From Enterococcus columbae (GTDB taxonomy: Bacteria; Bacillota; Bacilli; Lactobacillales; Enterococcaceae): a stretch of DNA of 32,346 nucleotides. The notes beneath the pieces are model-generated. The model ran no database searches, was not told the DNA's origin, and was given only the letters and a program-made list of their open reading frames with translations. Both the position numbers and the translations under genes were made by a program. The stretch spans positions 1 to 32,346 of the forward strand of contig DYWZ01000054.1 of NCBI GenBank assembly GCA_020742395.1, given 5' to 3'. This document shows positions 24,811 to 32,346 of the stretch, piece by piece (position 1 is the first letter of the stretch; every line of letters starts with the position of its first letter).

Positions 24811-25596
24811 TCACAAAATCGGCAGCGGTGTCAGGTAGCGTTCTTTTCCTTGAATGACTAGCAACTTTTCTACCTGACAGTCTGCCAACAGCTGACTCAT
24901 TTTTTTAAATCCCAGCTGATAATCTTCGGCAACATGAGCATCCGAGCCTAAGGTAAAGAGCTTTCCGCCGACACTTTGATATAAAGGAACGGCATAACGG
25001 TAAAGGTCTTCGTTGCCGTATTTCAAGAAGCTCTTGGCATTTAACTCCATCGCCAATTCTCGTTCAACAACCTTTTTGAAAATCGTTAGCAGCTGAGCCT
25101 CAAAATGCTCCGCGAATTCTTCCGCTGTGAAGGTGAAGCGGCGTAATCCATAATCAAAGTGAGTCAAAATGTCTCCTTCTGGAAAATCCGTCAAGACCTG
25201 CAACATCTGATCAAAATATTCCTTGGTAGTTTGAATGGGGTCTTTGGTTAAAACCACATCGTCCATATAATCAAAGCGGCCATTTTGATGAATACTTACC
25301 AGCTTTAAATCATAAGGATGCTGAGCGAGGTAATCCACGATCCGCTCTTCTTGTCCTGGAACAACGCCAATCTCGATACCTCGCAGAAATTTGGTGGAAT
25401 AGGTTTCTTTTAAAGAGTCCAGTTTGTTTATATAGGCTGGATAATCCGGAATGTCATCTTTTCCGGTAGATGGATTGTTTAAATCAAAGTGATCCGTAGA
25501 AACGAAAAACTCTGGCTGATAGGTTAAATAGTTTTCAAATTTTTCCTCTGAATCAAAGGAAAAATACGTGTGGAGATGCTGATCATAATACTGCAT
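24811..25596 (-). CDS. PHP-family phosphoesterase (histidinol-phosphatase-like)
   Basis: A 261-residue protein of the PHP superfamily, metal-dependent phosphoesterases. Metal-binding segments are present: DQHLHTYFS (residues 5–13), VSTDHFD, EIGVVPGQE, VSIHQN, LTHFDYG, and TLGSDAHVAEDY near the C-terminus. Start ATG 25596 follows AAAGGAGG six bases upstream. It lies divergent to the substrate-binding protein operon, sharing a 177-bp regulatory region, and 31 bp before the decayed cyclophilin. The family includes histidinol phosphatase and phosphodiesterases acting on organophosphates; the neighbourhood lacks his genes, so histidinol phosphate is an unlikely substrate. Confidence 0.88.
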   Translation of the reverse strand: MQYYDQHLHTYFSFDSEEKFENYLTYQPEFFVSTDHFDLNNPSTGKDDIPDYPAYINKLDSLKETYSTKFLRGIEIGVVPGQEERIVDYLAQHPYDLKLVSIHQNGRFDYMDDVVLTKDPIQTTKEYFDQMLQVLTDFPEGDILTHFDYGLRRFTFTAEEFAEHFEAQLLTIFKKVVERELAMELNAKSFLKYGNEDLYRYAVPLYQSVGGKLFTLGSDAHVAEDYQLGFKKMSQLLADCQVEKLLVIQGKERYLTPLPIL

Positions 25597-25670
25597 AGGG
25601 AGCCTCCTTTTTTCTACTATCATACCGCAAAAGCTTTAGAAGGTTAACGGGAATTCGCCGAAATTTACAA

Positions 25671-25676
25671 ATTATA
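25671..25676 (-). promoter_or_regulatory. -10 box of the PHP gene
   Basis: TATAAT on the minus strand within TTGTATATAATTTG, 75 bp upstream of the PHP start. No clear -35. Confidence 0.4.
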
Positions 25677-25773
25677 TACAACCTTTACATTGTTCATGAA
25701 ACCTTTTCAAGAAATTGATTCTCTCATTACAAAGCTTTGTTAGAATGGAATTATCGAAAGGGGAAAAGAATGA

Positions 25774-26874
25774 ATGAAAATGAATGAAAAAATTCGTAAC
25801 ATGACTATCGGTTTATTTTGTGCAACAACAGTAAGTATCCTGCTGACAGGCTGCGGCTCAGGTGAAGCAACGAAGCAATCGGTTGCGGCAGACGACTCTT
25901 TAGATACGATTATAGAAAAAGCCAAGAAAGAAGGAGAGATTGCCAGCTTGGGAATGCCGGATACTTGGGCAAATTGGGTAGGCACTTGGAACGACCTTGA
26001 AAAAGAATATGGCTTAAGTCACGTGGATACGGATATGTCCAGTGCAGAAGAATTGGCTAAGTTTGAATCAGAAGGAAAAAATGGAACCGCCGATATTGGT
26101 GATGTCGGTATCAGCTTCGGTCCGTTGGCTGAAAGCAAAGAGTTAACCTTACCTTATAAGACCAAATATTGGGAGGAAATTCCGGATTGGGCAAAGGATG
26201 ATGATGGGGATTGGTTGTTAAGCTATACGGGAACCATTTCCTTTATCACCGATAAAGAGAATGTGAAGCAAGCACCGACTAGCTGGAAGGAGCTGCAAGA
26301 GGGTGACTATCAAGTTAGCGTGGGGGATGTGACGGTTGCCAACCAAGCACAATTTGCTGTATTGGCTGCGGCGATTGCCAACGGAGGTGACGAAAAGAAT
26401 ATTCAGCCAGGTCTGAATTACTACAAAAAAATGGCAGAAAAAGGCCGTTTGTCCACCGTTGATGCCAGCGTAGCAAATCTTGAAAAAGGTGAAATCGATG
26501 TGGCAATTGTTTGGGACTTCAATGGACTAAATTATCGTGACCAAATTGACTCCGAGCGTTTTGAGGTAACTGTGCCAACAGACGGCTCCATCATTAGCGG
26601 GTACACAACCTTAATAAATAAAAATGCCCCTCATCCCAATGCGGCAAAGCTAGCACGGGAATATATTTTATCTGATGAAGGGCAAATCAATTTGGCAAAG
26701 GGCTATGCACGACCTATTCGCAAGGTAGAGCTGCCTAAAGAAGTAGCTGAAAAATTACTGCCGGAGGATGCTTATGAAGCGGCGGTGCCAGTTGAAGACA
26801 ATGAAGCTTGGAACAAGACCTCTGTAGAGCTTCCAGAGCTTTGGCAGGAGGAGGTACTGATCTATGCAAAGTAG
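25774..26874 (+). CDS. ABC transporter substrate-binding lipoprotein
   Basis: A 366-residue family 1 (iron/polyamine/phosphonate-type) extracellular binding protein. It has a lipoprotein signal, ILLTGC, with the lipid-attached Cys27. Later segments (DIGDVGISFGPLAESKEL, SYTGTISFITDKENV, EKGEIDVAIVWDFNG, SGYTTLINKNAPHPNAAKLA, LSDEGQINLAKGYARPI) match the fold of PotD/FbpA-like and 2-aminoethylphosphonate-binding proteins. AAAGGGG lies 10 bases before the ATG. It is the first gene of a five-gene operon and overlaps the phosphodiesterase gene by 11 bp. Substrate cannot be read from the sequence. Confidence 0.88.
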   Translation: MKMNEKIRNMTIGLFCATTVSILLTGCGSGEATKQSVAADDSLDTIIEKAKKEGEIASLGMPDTWANWVGTWNDLEKEYGLSHVDTDMSSAEELAKFESEGKNGTADIGDVGISFGPLAESKELTLPYKTKYWEEIPDWAKDDDGDWLLSYTGTISFITDKENVKQAPTSWKELQEGDYQVSVGDVTVANQAQFAVLAAAIANGGDEKNIQPGLNYYKKMAEKGRLSTVDASVANLEKGEIDVAIVWDFNGLNYRDQIDSERFEVTVPTDGSIISGYTTLINKNAPHPNAAKLAREYILSDEGQINLAKGYARPIRKVELPKEVAEKLLPEDAYEAAVPVEDNEAWNKTSVELPELWQEEVLIYAK

Positions 26875-27688
26875 ACTTGACAAACTGATTGTAGTTATAC
26901 TAGACGGCTGTCGCTACGACACAGCCGTCGCCCAGCTTGGGTTCATGAATCATTTAGTTGAGCACCAGCAAGCAAGCTTATTGAAGGTAAAAAGTGAGCT
27001 GCCCAGCAATTCACGTCCGTTATACGAAGTACTGATGACCGGCGTTCCAGCCTATGAAAATGGCATCTATAGTAATTACCATGCTCAGCGATCCAAAGAG
27101 TGGTCGCTGTTTGAATTAGTTAAGGAAGCTGGCGGAAAAACAGGAGCCGCCGCTTACCACTGGTACAGCGAGTTATACAATCAAGCCCCCTATAATCATT
27201 TGGTTGATCGCATCCAGCATCAGGAGGAGCGACTGATTCAGCATGGCATCTTTTATAGTGAGGACACTTACCCTGATTCGCATTTATTTGCGGATGCCCA
27301 TTATTTAGTGAATCAGTATCAGCCAGACTTTTTGGTCGTACATTCGATGAATATTGATGATGTCGGTCACAAATTTACCGCCGATTCTCATGAATATGCA
27401 GCAGCGGTTAATCAGGCGGACAGATTATTGGCTATTTACCTTCCTGAATGGCTGCAAAAAGGTTATCAAGTCGTGGTGACTGCGGATCACGGGATGGATG
27501 CGCACGGACTGCATGGCGGCAACTTGGCTGCACATCGTGAAGTTCCTTTTTATTTGATTTCAAATAAACGCCAAAAGCTGAAGGAACAAACTGTACCACA
27601 GCTGCTGGCGGCTCCATTGTTTTGCTGGTTATTAGGAATTGCACCGTCAGAGAAAATGCAAGACATTCAAGAATTGATGAGGGGGTGA
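26864..27688 (+). CDS. Alkaline-phosphatase-superfamily phosphodiesterase/hydrolase
   Basis: A 274-residue soluble protein of the type I phosphodiesterase/nucleotide pyrophosphatase group. Metal-site motifs appear in order: VVILDGCRYD (Asp14), a nucleophile region SNSRPLYEVLMTGVP, SMNIDDVGHKF (Asp and His pair), VVTADHGMD, and GGNLAAHREVPF. There is no signal peptide, so it acts in the cytoplasm on something imported. GAGGAGG sits about 9 bases before the ATG. Phosphonoacetate hydrolase (PhnA) and several phosphodiesterases share this fold. Its place between the binding protein and permease genes indicates a substrate linked to the transporter. Confidence 0.82.
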   Translation: MQSRLDKLIVVILDGCRYDTAVAQLGFMNHLVEHQQASLLKVKSELPSNSRPLYEVLMTGVPAYENGIYSNYHAQRSKEWSLFELVKEAGGKTGAAAYHWYSELYNQAPYNHLVDRIQHQEERLIQHGIFYSEDTYPDSHLFADAHYLVNQYQPDFLVVHSMNIDDVGHKFTADSHEYAAAVNQADRLLAIYLPEWLQKGYQVVVTADHGMDAHGLHGGNLAAHREVPFYLISNKRQKLKEQTVPQLLAAPLFCWLLGIAPSEKMQDIQELMRG

Positions 27689-27693
27689 AAGAT

Positions 27694-28500
27694 ATGAAAA
27701 AACGCTTGGTTCTGGTTCCTGCCTCCTTTATCTTCTGTGCATTTTTACTGCTGCCACTTCTTTTTATGGTTCTGTGCAGCTTGCACAGTGATTTAACTAA
27801 CCAGTGGACATTGGCCAATTACAGTGATATTTTCAGCAACAAATATTACACACAGGCCTTTGTTAACAGCATACTGATTGCTGTCAGCTCCAGTGTGATT
27901 GGGTTAATCGGGACGTTTATTTTATGTTTATGCTTAATGAATCTATCGACTAAATTGCAGGAGAAAATCACCTTTGTTTCCAATTTGGCAGCTAATTTTG
28001 CTGGGATTCCGCTGGCATTCTCTTTTATTATTTTGTTGGGGAATGTAGGTGTGCTGAAAATGATTTTGCCATTTCTAGAGGACTTCAATTTGTATTCTTG
28101 GTGGGGATTGACCATCACGTATACCTATTTCCAAATTCCGTTAGGGGTCTTGTTTTTGTATCCCAGCATGAAGGAAGTGAAAAAGGAATGGCTGGAGTCC
28201 GCACAATTGCTGGGCGCTTCATCAGCGTATGCTTGGTTCAAGGTGGCTTTGCCTTTTTTGCGACCATCAATTGCCAGCACCTTTGTCATCTTATTTGCTA
28301 ATGGCATGGGGACCTATGAAACAGCGTATGCCCTGACCAGCAGTAATGTAAATCTTTTAACGATTCGAATTGCGGCTTTAGTGTCGGGAGATGTGTTCGC
28401 CAAGCCTAATTTAGGCAGTGCGTTGGCAGTCGCTTTAGGTGTTCTGCTGGTAACGGCAATGTTGATTATTCAAAAGAAAGGCAAGGTGGTGCAGACGTGA
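27694..28500 (+). CDS. ABC transporter permease 1
   Basis: A 268-residue inner-membrane permease with about six hydrophobic segments and the cytoplasmic EAA loop near residues 169–188 (ESAQLLGASSAYAWFKVALP). The frame is open from 27622, but ATG 27694 with GGGGGTGA in front is the start; that ribosome site includes the upstream stop. Its end overlaps the next gene by four bases (GTGA). Confidence 0.88.
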   Translation: MKKRLVLVPASFIFCAFLLLPLLFMVLCSLHSDLTNQWTLANYSDIFSNKYYTQAFVNSILIAVSSSVIGLIGTFILCLCLMNLSTKLQEKITFVSNLAANFAGIPLAFSFIILLGNVGVLKMILPFLEDFNLYSWWGLTITYTYFQIPLGVLFLYPSMKEVKKEWLESAQLLGASSAYAWFKVALPFLRPSIASTFVILFANGMGTYETAYALTSSNVNLLTIRIAALVSGDVFAKPNLGSALAVALGVLLVTAMLIIQKKGKVVQT

Positions 28501-29354
28501 AAAAGTTAGTAAAACCGATTTTGTTCTGCTTTGTCCTGTATTACTTGCTGCCGATTATTGTAACGATTTTGTATGCCAGCTCCACTAAATGGTCAAAATC
28601 GCTTTTACCTAGTGATTTTACCTTGCAATGGTTCCAACAGCTGCTAACGGACAGGGAATTTATTGCTGCGGTGGGTCGCTCACTTTTATTAGCAGGTGTG
28701 GTCTTGGTGACGATTCTGTTGTTTATGATTCCCACCATTATTTGGATTCATTTGTATTTCCCTCGTTTGAATCGTTGGCTGGAAAAGCTGCTCCTGCTGC
28801 CGTATGCTTTACCGGGAGTGATTTTGGTAACAGCTTTGCTTCGAACGTATGCTAAAACTGGTATCCCAATGTTTGTAGTGTTGGTAGGTGCATTGTTTAT
28901 TACGGCGTTGCCGATTGTCTATCTTAGTCTTAACAACCAGATGCGCTTAATTAATCTGAAGGAATTAGTGGATGCAGCAGAAACCTTGGGCGCCCCAATG
29001 TCTACGATTATTATCCAGGTGCTGTTTCCTAACATCCGTATCGGTGCGACCCTAGTTTCTCTGATGATTTTTTCTTCGGTTTTTGGGGAGTACATGCTGA
29101 CGAACCTGTTGATTGGCGGTCGATTTCAGACGGTACGCATCTATATGCTGCGGCGGATGAACGAAAACGGCCATTTGGCTAGCGCTGTGATGGTTTTGTA
29201 TTTGCTGTTTATGGTGGGAATTGCTTTAGCTACCTTTATGCTGACTTATCGACAAAAGCAACAGCTGTCCCTTAAGCAGACGAGGAAAGAGAAGCAGTCG
29301 AAAAAAGAAGCCCTTAAAGGAGTTGTGACGGAAAATGTTTTTAGAAATACATGA
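28497..29354 (+). CDS. ABC transporter permease 2
   Basis: A 285-residue permease of the same family, starting at GTG 28497 that overlaps the permease 1 stop. The EAA loop reads VDAAETLGAPMSTIIIQVLF, and it is followed by PNIRIGATLVSL. The C-terminus is a basic, lysine-rich tail (KQTRKEKQSKKEALKGVV) that overlaps the ATPase gene start by 20 bp. The two permeases form the membrane channel with the ATPase. Confidence 0.88.
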   Translation: MKKLVKPILFCFVLYYLLPIIVTILYASSTKWSKSLLPSDFTLQWFQQLLTDREFIAAVGRSLLLAGVVLVTILLFMIPTIIWIHLYFPRLNRWLEKLLLLPYALPGVILVTALLRTYAKTGIPMFVVLVGALFITALPIVYLSLNNQMRLINLKELVDAAETLGAPMSTIIIQVLFPNIRIGATLVSLMIFSSVFGEYMLTNLLIGGRFQTVRIYMLRRMNENGHLASAVMVLYLLFMVGIALATFMLTYRQKQQLSLKQTRKEKQSKKEALKGVVTENVFRNT

Positions 29355-30366
29355 TCTCAATCTGTTTTTTGATGAAAAACAGATTTTAGCTATTGATGAA
29401 ATTCAGATTGAAAAGGGTGAGCTGGTTACTTTACTAGGTCCCAGCGGGTGCGGAAAGTCTACGTTGCTGCGCTGTATCACGGGATTGGAACAACCAAAGA
29501 GTGGTGAGATTGTGCTGGACAATGAGAATATTATCGATAAGCCTACGAAGGATCGCAATATCGGCTTTGTTTTTCAACAGTATGCATTGTTTCCAACTAT
29601 GACTGTTTTTGAAAATGTAGCCTTTGGTTTGAAGGTAAAGAAGCTGAGTCCTGAGGTGATTCAGGAAAAGGTTTTTAAGATGCTGTCATTGGTGGATATG
29701 ACAGAACAGGCAGATAAAAATGTCCAGTTTCTTTCTGGCGGTCAACGACAACGGGTGGCACTGGCTCGCTCATTGGTCACTGAACCGAAAGTCCTGCTGC
29801 TGGATGAGCCATTAAGTGCTTTGGATGCCCGAATTAGAAAACAGCTGCAGCGGGATTTGCGCGCTATCCAGCAATCGCTAGGGATGACGATGATTTTTGT
29901 GACTCATGACCAAGAAGAGGCGATGCGAATCAGTGATCGGATTTTTGTGATGGAAGCTGGGCGGGTGGCTCAGGTTTCCACCTCGAAGGAATTGTATCAG
30001 AATCCTCAGAGCCGATTTGTTGCGGAATTTATCGGCAACTATAATCGTTTCGAATGGTATGAGCTGGATCAGTATACCCATGAGTTTTCCGCTAAGGGCA
30101 ATCGCTGCATTTATTATTTAAGACCGGAGCTGATTCAATTTGAACCTGTTCCTCAGGGGATTAAGATTCCGGTTCTATGGAAGGAATCATTTATTTTAGG
30201 CAACATTCAACGGTATGTTTTTCAAACGCTGGAGGGAAAAGAAATTTTAGTGGATCGGTTGAATGATCGGGAAGAGAAAATTAGCGATGCCTTATACATT
30301 CAGCTGAAAGATATTCTAGCAATCCCTGTGGAAATTGATACTCAGCATTTTGCACAACAAAGCTAG
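29335..30366 (+). CDS. ABC transporter ATP-binding protein
   Basis: A 343-residue ATPase of the CysA/PotA/FbpC/PhnT type. Walker A is GPSGCGKST (residues 35–43), the signature is LSGGQRQRVALARS, Walker B is VLLLDEPLSALDARIRKQ, and the switch His is in IFVTHDQEEAMRI. A C-terminal TOBE-like domain (FEWYELDQYTHEFSAKG … CIYYLRPELIQF) follows. AAAGGAG lies 13 bases upstream, inside permease 2. It is the last gene of the operon; the ISL3 remnant begins 22 bp after its stop. Confidence 0.92.
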   Translation: MFLEIHDLNLFFDEKQILAIDEIQIEKGELVTLLGPSGCGKSTLLRCITGLEQPKSGEIVLDNENIIDKPTKDRNIGFVFQQYALFPTMTVFENVAFGLKVKKLSPEVIQEKVFKMLSLVDMTEQADKNVQFLSGGQRQRVALARSLVTEPKVLLLDEPLSALDARIRKQLQRDLRAIQQSLGMTMIFVTHDQEEAMRISDRIFVMEAGRVAQVSTSKELYQNPQSRFVAEFIGNYNRFEWYELDQYTHEFSAKGNRCIYYLRPELIQFEPVPQGIKIPVLWKESFILGNIQRYVFQTLEGKEILVDRLNDREEKISDALYIQLKDILAIPVEIDTQHFAQQS

Positions 30367-30425
30367 TGTATAGTCGGCAAACATTTCTGGCTCTTTGTCA
30401 AATAGGACTGATAGAGTTATATAAG

Positions 30426-30467
30426 AACATCTAAGGTAGAATTGATTTTCTGCTTTAGATGTTTTTT
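30426..30467 (-). terminator. Hairpin after the ISL3 transposase remnant
   Basis: AACATCTAA (30426–30434) pairs with TTAGATGTT (30453–30461), with further partial pairing inside and T-rich flanks on the plus strand. It may also end the ABC operon from the other side. Confidence 0.6.
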
Positions 30468-30472
30468 TATGC

Positions 30473-30780
30473 TTAGTAAGTGATCAGATGATTGATTAAG
30501 AAAATTCTGGTTCTCATCCTACGAAAGCTTCTAAAATCGTAAGCTACTCATTTCAATGCTTTGATGTGAGTATGCAGATTCTCTATTTTGGCATTTGAGT
30601 AAGGCAACTCTAAGGCTAAACGAATGCCAGATTCATAGTTTATAAACGCTTTTTTTATATGATGCAGTTCTCTTGGAACCGAATTGGGCATTGTTTTTAC
30701 AAGCTGAAAGAAGGTGTCCGCTTCTTTGTCATGAATTTCTTGATAGTAAGCATAAGCTATTCGTAGTTCATCAGAAGATG
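30473..30780 (-). pseudogene. ISL3-family transposase, C-terminal remnant
   Basis: The minus strand reads SSDELRIAYAYYQEIHDKEA, DTFFQLVKTMPNSVPRELH, ESGIRLALELPYSNAKIENL, HTHIKALK, then TGA (30550–30548), then VAYDFRSFRRMRTRIFLINH and a stop at 30475–30473. The SNAKIENLHTHIKALKR-VAY pattern is the conserved end of ISL3 transposases, and the TGA stands where Arg (CGA) is normal. The N-terminal two thirds are missing. It is inactive. Confidence 0.8.
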
Positions 30781-30782
30781 AG

Positions 30783-31067
30783 ATGATTGATGCAGTTAAT
30801 CGAGAAAAATTGGTGTTTAATCGAGAGCTTGAATATCTCTATGAACAAATGAGTTATTTATTCAATAAAAGAGGCTACAACGATTCACAAGAAGTACAAC
30901 CAGTCTACCATATGATTGAATCTGCACAAGAAGAGAAAGAATGGATTGTAAAAAGAGCATTGCGAAAATTAGAAGAGGAGCAAGAAGAGTGTCAATTTGC
31001 GTATAAAAAGCAAATTATATTGTATGAAGAAGAATACCATCGATTAAAAAAGGAAAGGAAGTTTTAA
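30783..31067 (+). CDS. Small helical protein, possibly DUF3958-like; 5' end uncertain
   Basis: A 94-residue, highly charged, entirely helical-looking protein (LVFNRELEYLYEQMSYLFNK; WIVKRALRKLEEEQEECQFA). It resembles small DUF3958-type partners of type VII secretion LXG toxins, but this is only a visual match. The ATG lies at the ISL3 break and has no ribosome binding site, so the real gene may have started upstream and lost its 5' end. It is followed two bases later by a second small gene. Confidence 0.45.
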   Translation: MIDAVNREKLVFNRELEYLYEQMSYLFNKRGYNDSQEVQPVYHMIESAQEEKEWIVKRALRKLEEEQEECQFAYKKQIILYEEEYHRLKKERKF

Positions 31068-31068
31068 T

Positions 31069-31353
31069 ATGTTAGATGGTTTGGAAGAAGATTTATTAGA
31101 GATATGTAAAAATTTAGAAAAAAGTTTGATTCAAAACTTTATTGCTAGCCATAGTTATGCAACGTCAGAAAATCGTAAGCAAATGTTGAAAATGATGAAA
31201 AAAGAGAGGATAGAAGCGATAAAAAGTACTTGTGAGCGCTATGTTGAGGAATTTTCCATCGCAGCAAAAGGTAAATGGGTAACTCAAGCAAAACAACTAT
31301 TTAAAGAGACGACTAGTAGATTAGCTAATTGTTTAGTACCTTTAGAAAAATAG
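31069..31353 (+). CDS. Small protein of unknown function
   Basis: A 94-residue, lysine- and glutamate-rich, predicted helical protein (LEEDLLEICKNLEKSLIQNF). AAGGAAG lies nine bases before the ATG, inside the end of the preceding gene, so the two were co-expressed. I do not recognise a family. No signal peptide or membrane segment is seen. It may be the third component of a small type VII-like set or a leftover. It ends directly before a strong terminator. Confidence 0.6.
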   Translation: MLDGLEEDLLEICKNLEKSLIQNFIASHSYATSENRKQMLKMMKKERIEAIKSTCERYVEEFSIAAKGKWVTQAKQLFKETTSRLANCLVPLEK

Positions 31354-31354
31354 T

Positions 31355-31402
31355 AAAAAATCGTCAGGCTTTGCCAAGAGGCAGCATCTGACGATTTTTT
31401 TT
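31355..31402. terminator. Bidirectional terminator before the transporter gene
   Basis: AAAAAATCGTCAG (31355–31367) pairs with CTGACGATTTTTTTT (31388–31402). It serves the convergent small-protein pair and the 2-hydroxycarboxylate transporter. Confidence 0.92.
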
Positions 31403-32346
31403 AACGATAGAACAATTGAATTAAGATACCTGATAAGATAAGCACCAAAGCGCCGCCTAAACGATTCCCCATTTGCGCAAAGGCGATTAGCTCCATTCTT
31501 TGAGCTGCAGATAAGACTGCAACATTACCGGTTCCCCCCATACTGTTATTACACATACCGGCAGTAATCATAGATTCAACTGGATATAATCCAAAAAGCT
31601 TACCAAAGATACCTGCAGCAATAGAAATAACGAAAACACTAACTAAGCATAAAACGACGAATTGCCAGGTGAGTGCTTGCGCTAAAACATTTAAGTTTAA
31701 AAGCGCAATCCCAATAGCTGCTAAAACGGCAGCTGTTAGGTTTTTTACGATTAATTGATTAAACATCACGGCTGCTTCTTGATAGTAGCTAGGAATGAGA
31801 TTAAAGGCTTTGCACAAAAAGACGACGATAATCATAAATGCATAGGCGTGAACTTTTGGCACAAAATAATTAAGAATACTACCTGATAAGAAAAAGGCAA
31901 TCGATAAAGCCAAGCCAATCCCCATTTTCATCACATCTAGCTTAGGAGCAGGTTGGTTTAAATCAAGATCGATTTTCATCAATACACCATGTCCATTTTG
32001 TTTGGGAAAGTTTTCGCCAATCCGACTGGTCATCGCTGCAAAAATGATTGCTAATACATTACATAAAGCAGAAGCTGGAATTAAGCGTGAAATAATAGCA
32101 GCCGAAGAAGTATGCAGGCTTCCGGCATAAATACTAGAAAGTGGGACAACGCCCGCACCGATTCCTCCTGCCATCGCTGGAAAGGCTACATACATTACAG
32201 AATCCTTAAAGCCATTACCCAAAAGCATCCCTACAAGACCGACTGCAAAAAAGCAGGTGACCATTGAAAGTAAGGCAACAGGGATAAAGCGTAGGGCTGC
32301 TTTGACTAGTAATTTACGATTCATACCCAAAATACTACCGGTAATT
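31401..32346 (-). CDS. 2-hydroxycarboxylate (citrate/malate) transporter, 3' part
   Basis: This is the C-terminal 314 or so residues of a 2HCT-family carrier (CitS/CitP/MaeP group), which exchanges or symports citrate or malate. The two family GGxG reentrant motifs are visible: AGGIGAGVVPLS and MGGTGNVAVLSAA. The frame continues through ITGSILGMNRKLLVK to the window edge without a stop, so the 5' end lies outside. About 10 hydrophobic segments are seen. No citrate lyase or malolactic gene is in view, so citrate versus malate is undecided. Confidence 0.9.
   Translation of the reverse strand, partial: ITGSILGMNRKLLVKAALRFIPVALLSMVTCFFAVGLVGMLLGNGFKDSVMYVAFPAMAGGIGAGVVPLSSIYAGSLHTSSAAIISRLIPASALCNVLAIIFAAMTSRIGENFPKQNGHGVLMKIDLDLNQPAPKLDVMKMGIGLALSIAFFLSGSILNYFVPKVHAYAFMIIVVFLCKAFNLIPSYYQEAAVMFNQLIVKNLTAAVLAAIGIALLNLNVLAQALTWQFVVLCLVSVFVISIAAGIFGKLFGLYPVESMITAGMCNNSMGGTGNVAVLSAAQRMELIAFAQMGNRLGGALVLILSGILIQLFYR

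Larger units (their letters stand above)
30389..30781 (-). mobile_element. ISL3-family insertion sequence remnant
   Basis: GGCTCTTTGTCAAATAGGAC at 30389–30408 is an ISL3-type terminal repeat. Inside is the 3' end of a transposase on the minus strand and its terminator. The element is cut off at about 30781, just where the next ORF begins. Confidence 0.75.

Overview
The window is low-GC Firmicutes DNA, almost certainly Lactobacillales and most like the Enterococcaceae (Enterococcus/Vagococcus-type). The evidence is the strong AAGGAG-type ribosome binding sites, the conserved spx–mecA … spxH–yjbK / relQ–nadK–rluD-like–mgtE neighbourhood of bacilli, a CitS-type 2-hydroxycarboxylate carrier, and IS200/IS605, IS30 and ISL3 remnants. 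I cannot name the species from sequence alone.

Layout. 1–326 is the 3' end of a TnpB-encoding IS200/IS605-type element with its ωRNA-like right end. 472–1035 is efp (translation factor EF-P). 1076–1650 is a tandem array of about 128-bp hairpin repeats. 1754–5010 carries a ClC chloride channel, a GIY-YIG protein and a TrmN6-like tRNA methyltransferase (both minus strand), and a PlsC-like acyltransferase. 5053–5670 is an orphan, apparently shortened LytTR response regulator. 6035–14100 is sbcD–sbcC followed by a large SWIM/SNF2 helicase. 14503–22374 is a stress and proteostasis block: Spx regulator, MecA adaptor, SpxH/YjbH adaptor, CYTH protein YjbK, small alarmone synthetase RelQ, NAD kinase, RluD-like pseudouridine synthase and MgtE. 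The coiA and pepF genes that lie between mecA and spxH in Bacillus subtilis are absent here, and a truncated hairpin repeat sits at that junction.

22.5–30.8 kb looks like an accessory island between two decayed insertion sequences (IS30-like left, ISL3-like right). It holds two decayed genes (a glycyl-radical-enzyme activase with one frameshift, and a cyclophilin with an extra N-terminal domain and four in-frame stops). It also holds an intact five-gene operon: substrate-binding lipoprotein, alkaline-phosphatase-superfamily phosphodiesterase, two permeases and an ATPase. A divergent PHP-family phosphoesterase lies beside the operon. I infer uptake and hydrolysis of a phosphorylated or phosphonate compound; the substrate is unknown. 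Beyond the island are two small helical proteins (possibly type VII secretion-associated) and the 3' part of a 2-hydroxycarboxylate transporter.

The least explained signal is the repeat family. Units begin AAGGATG and end CACAGATT or CACGGATT, stand 4–5 bp apart in one orientation, and fold into long interrupted hairpins. Their stems differ between units by compensating changes. Full units or left-hand fragments occur after efp, clc, spx and mecA.
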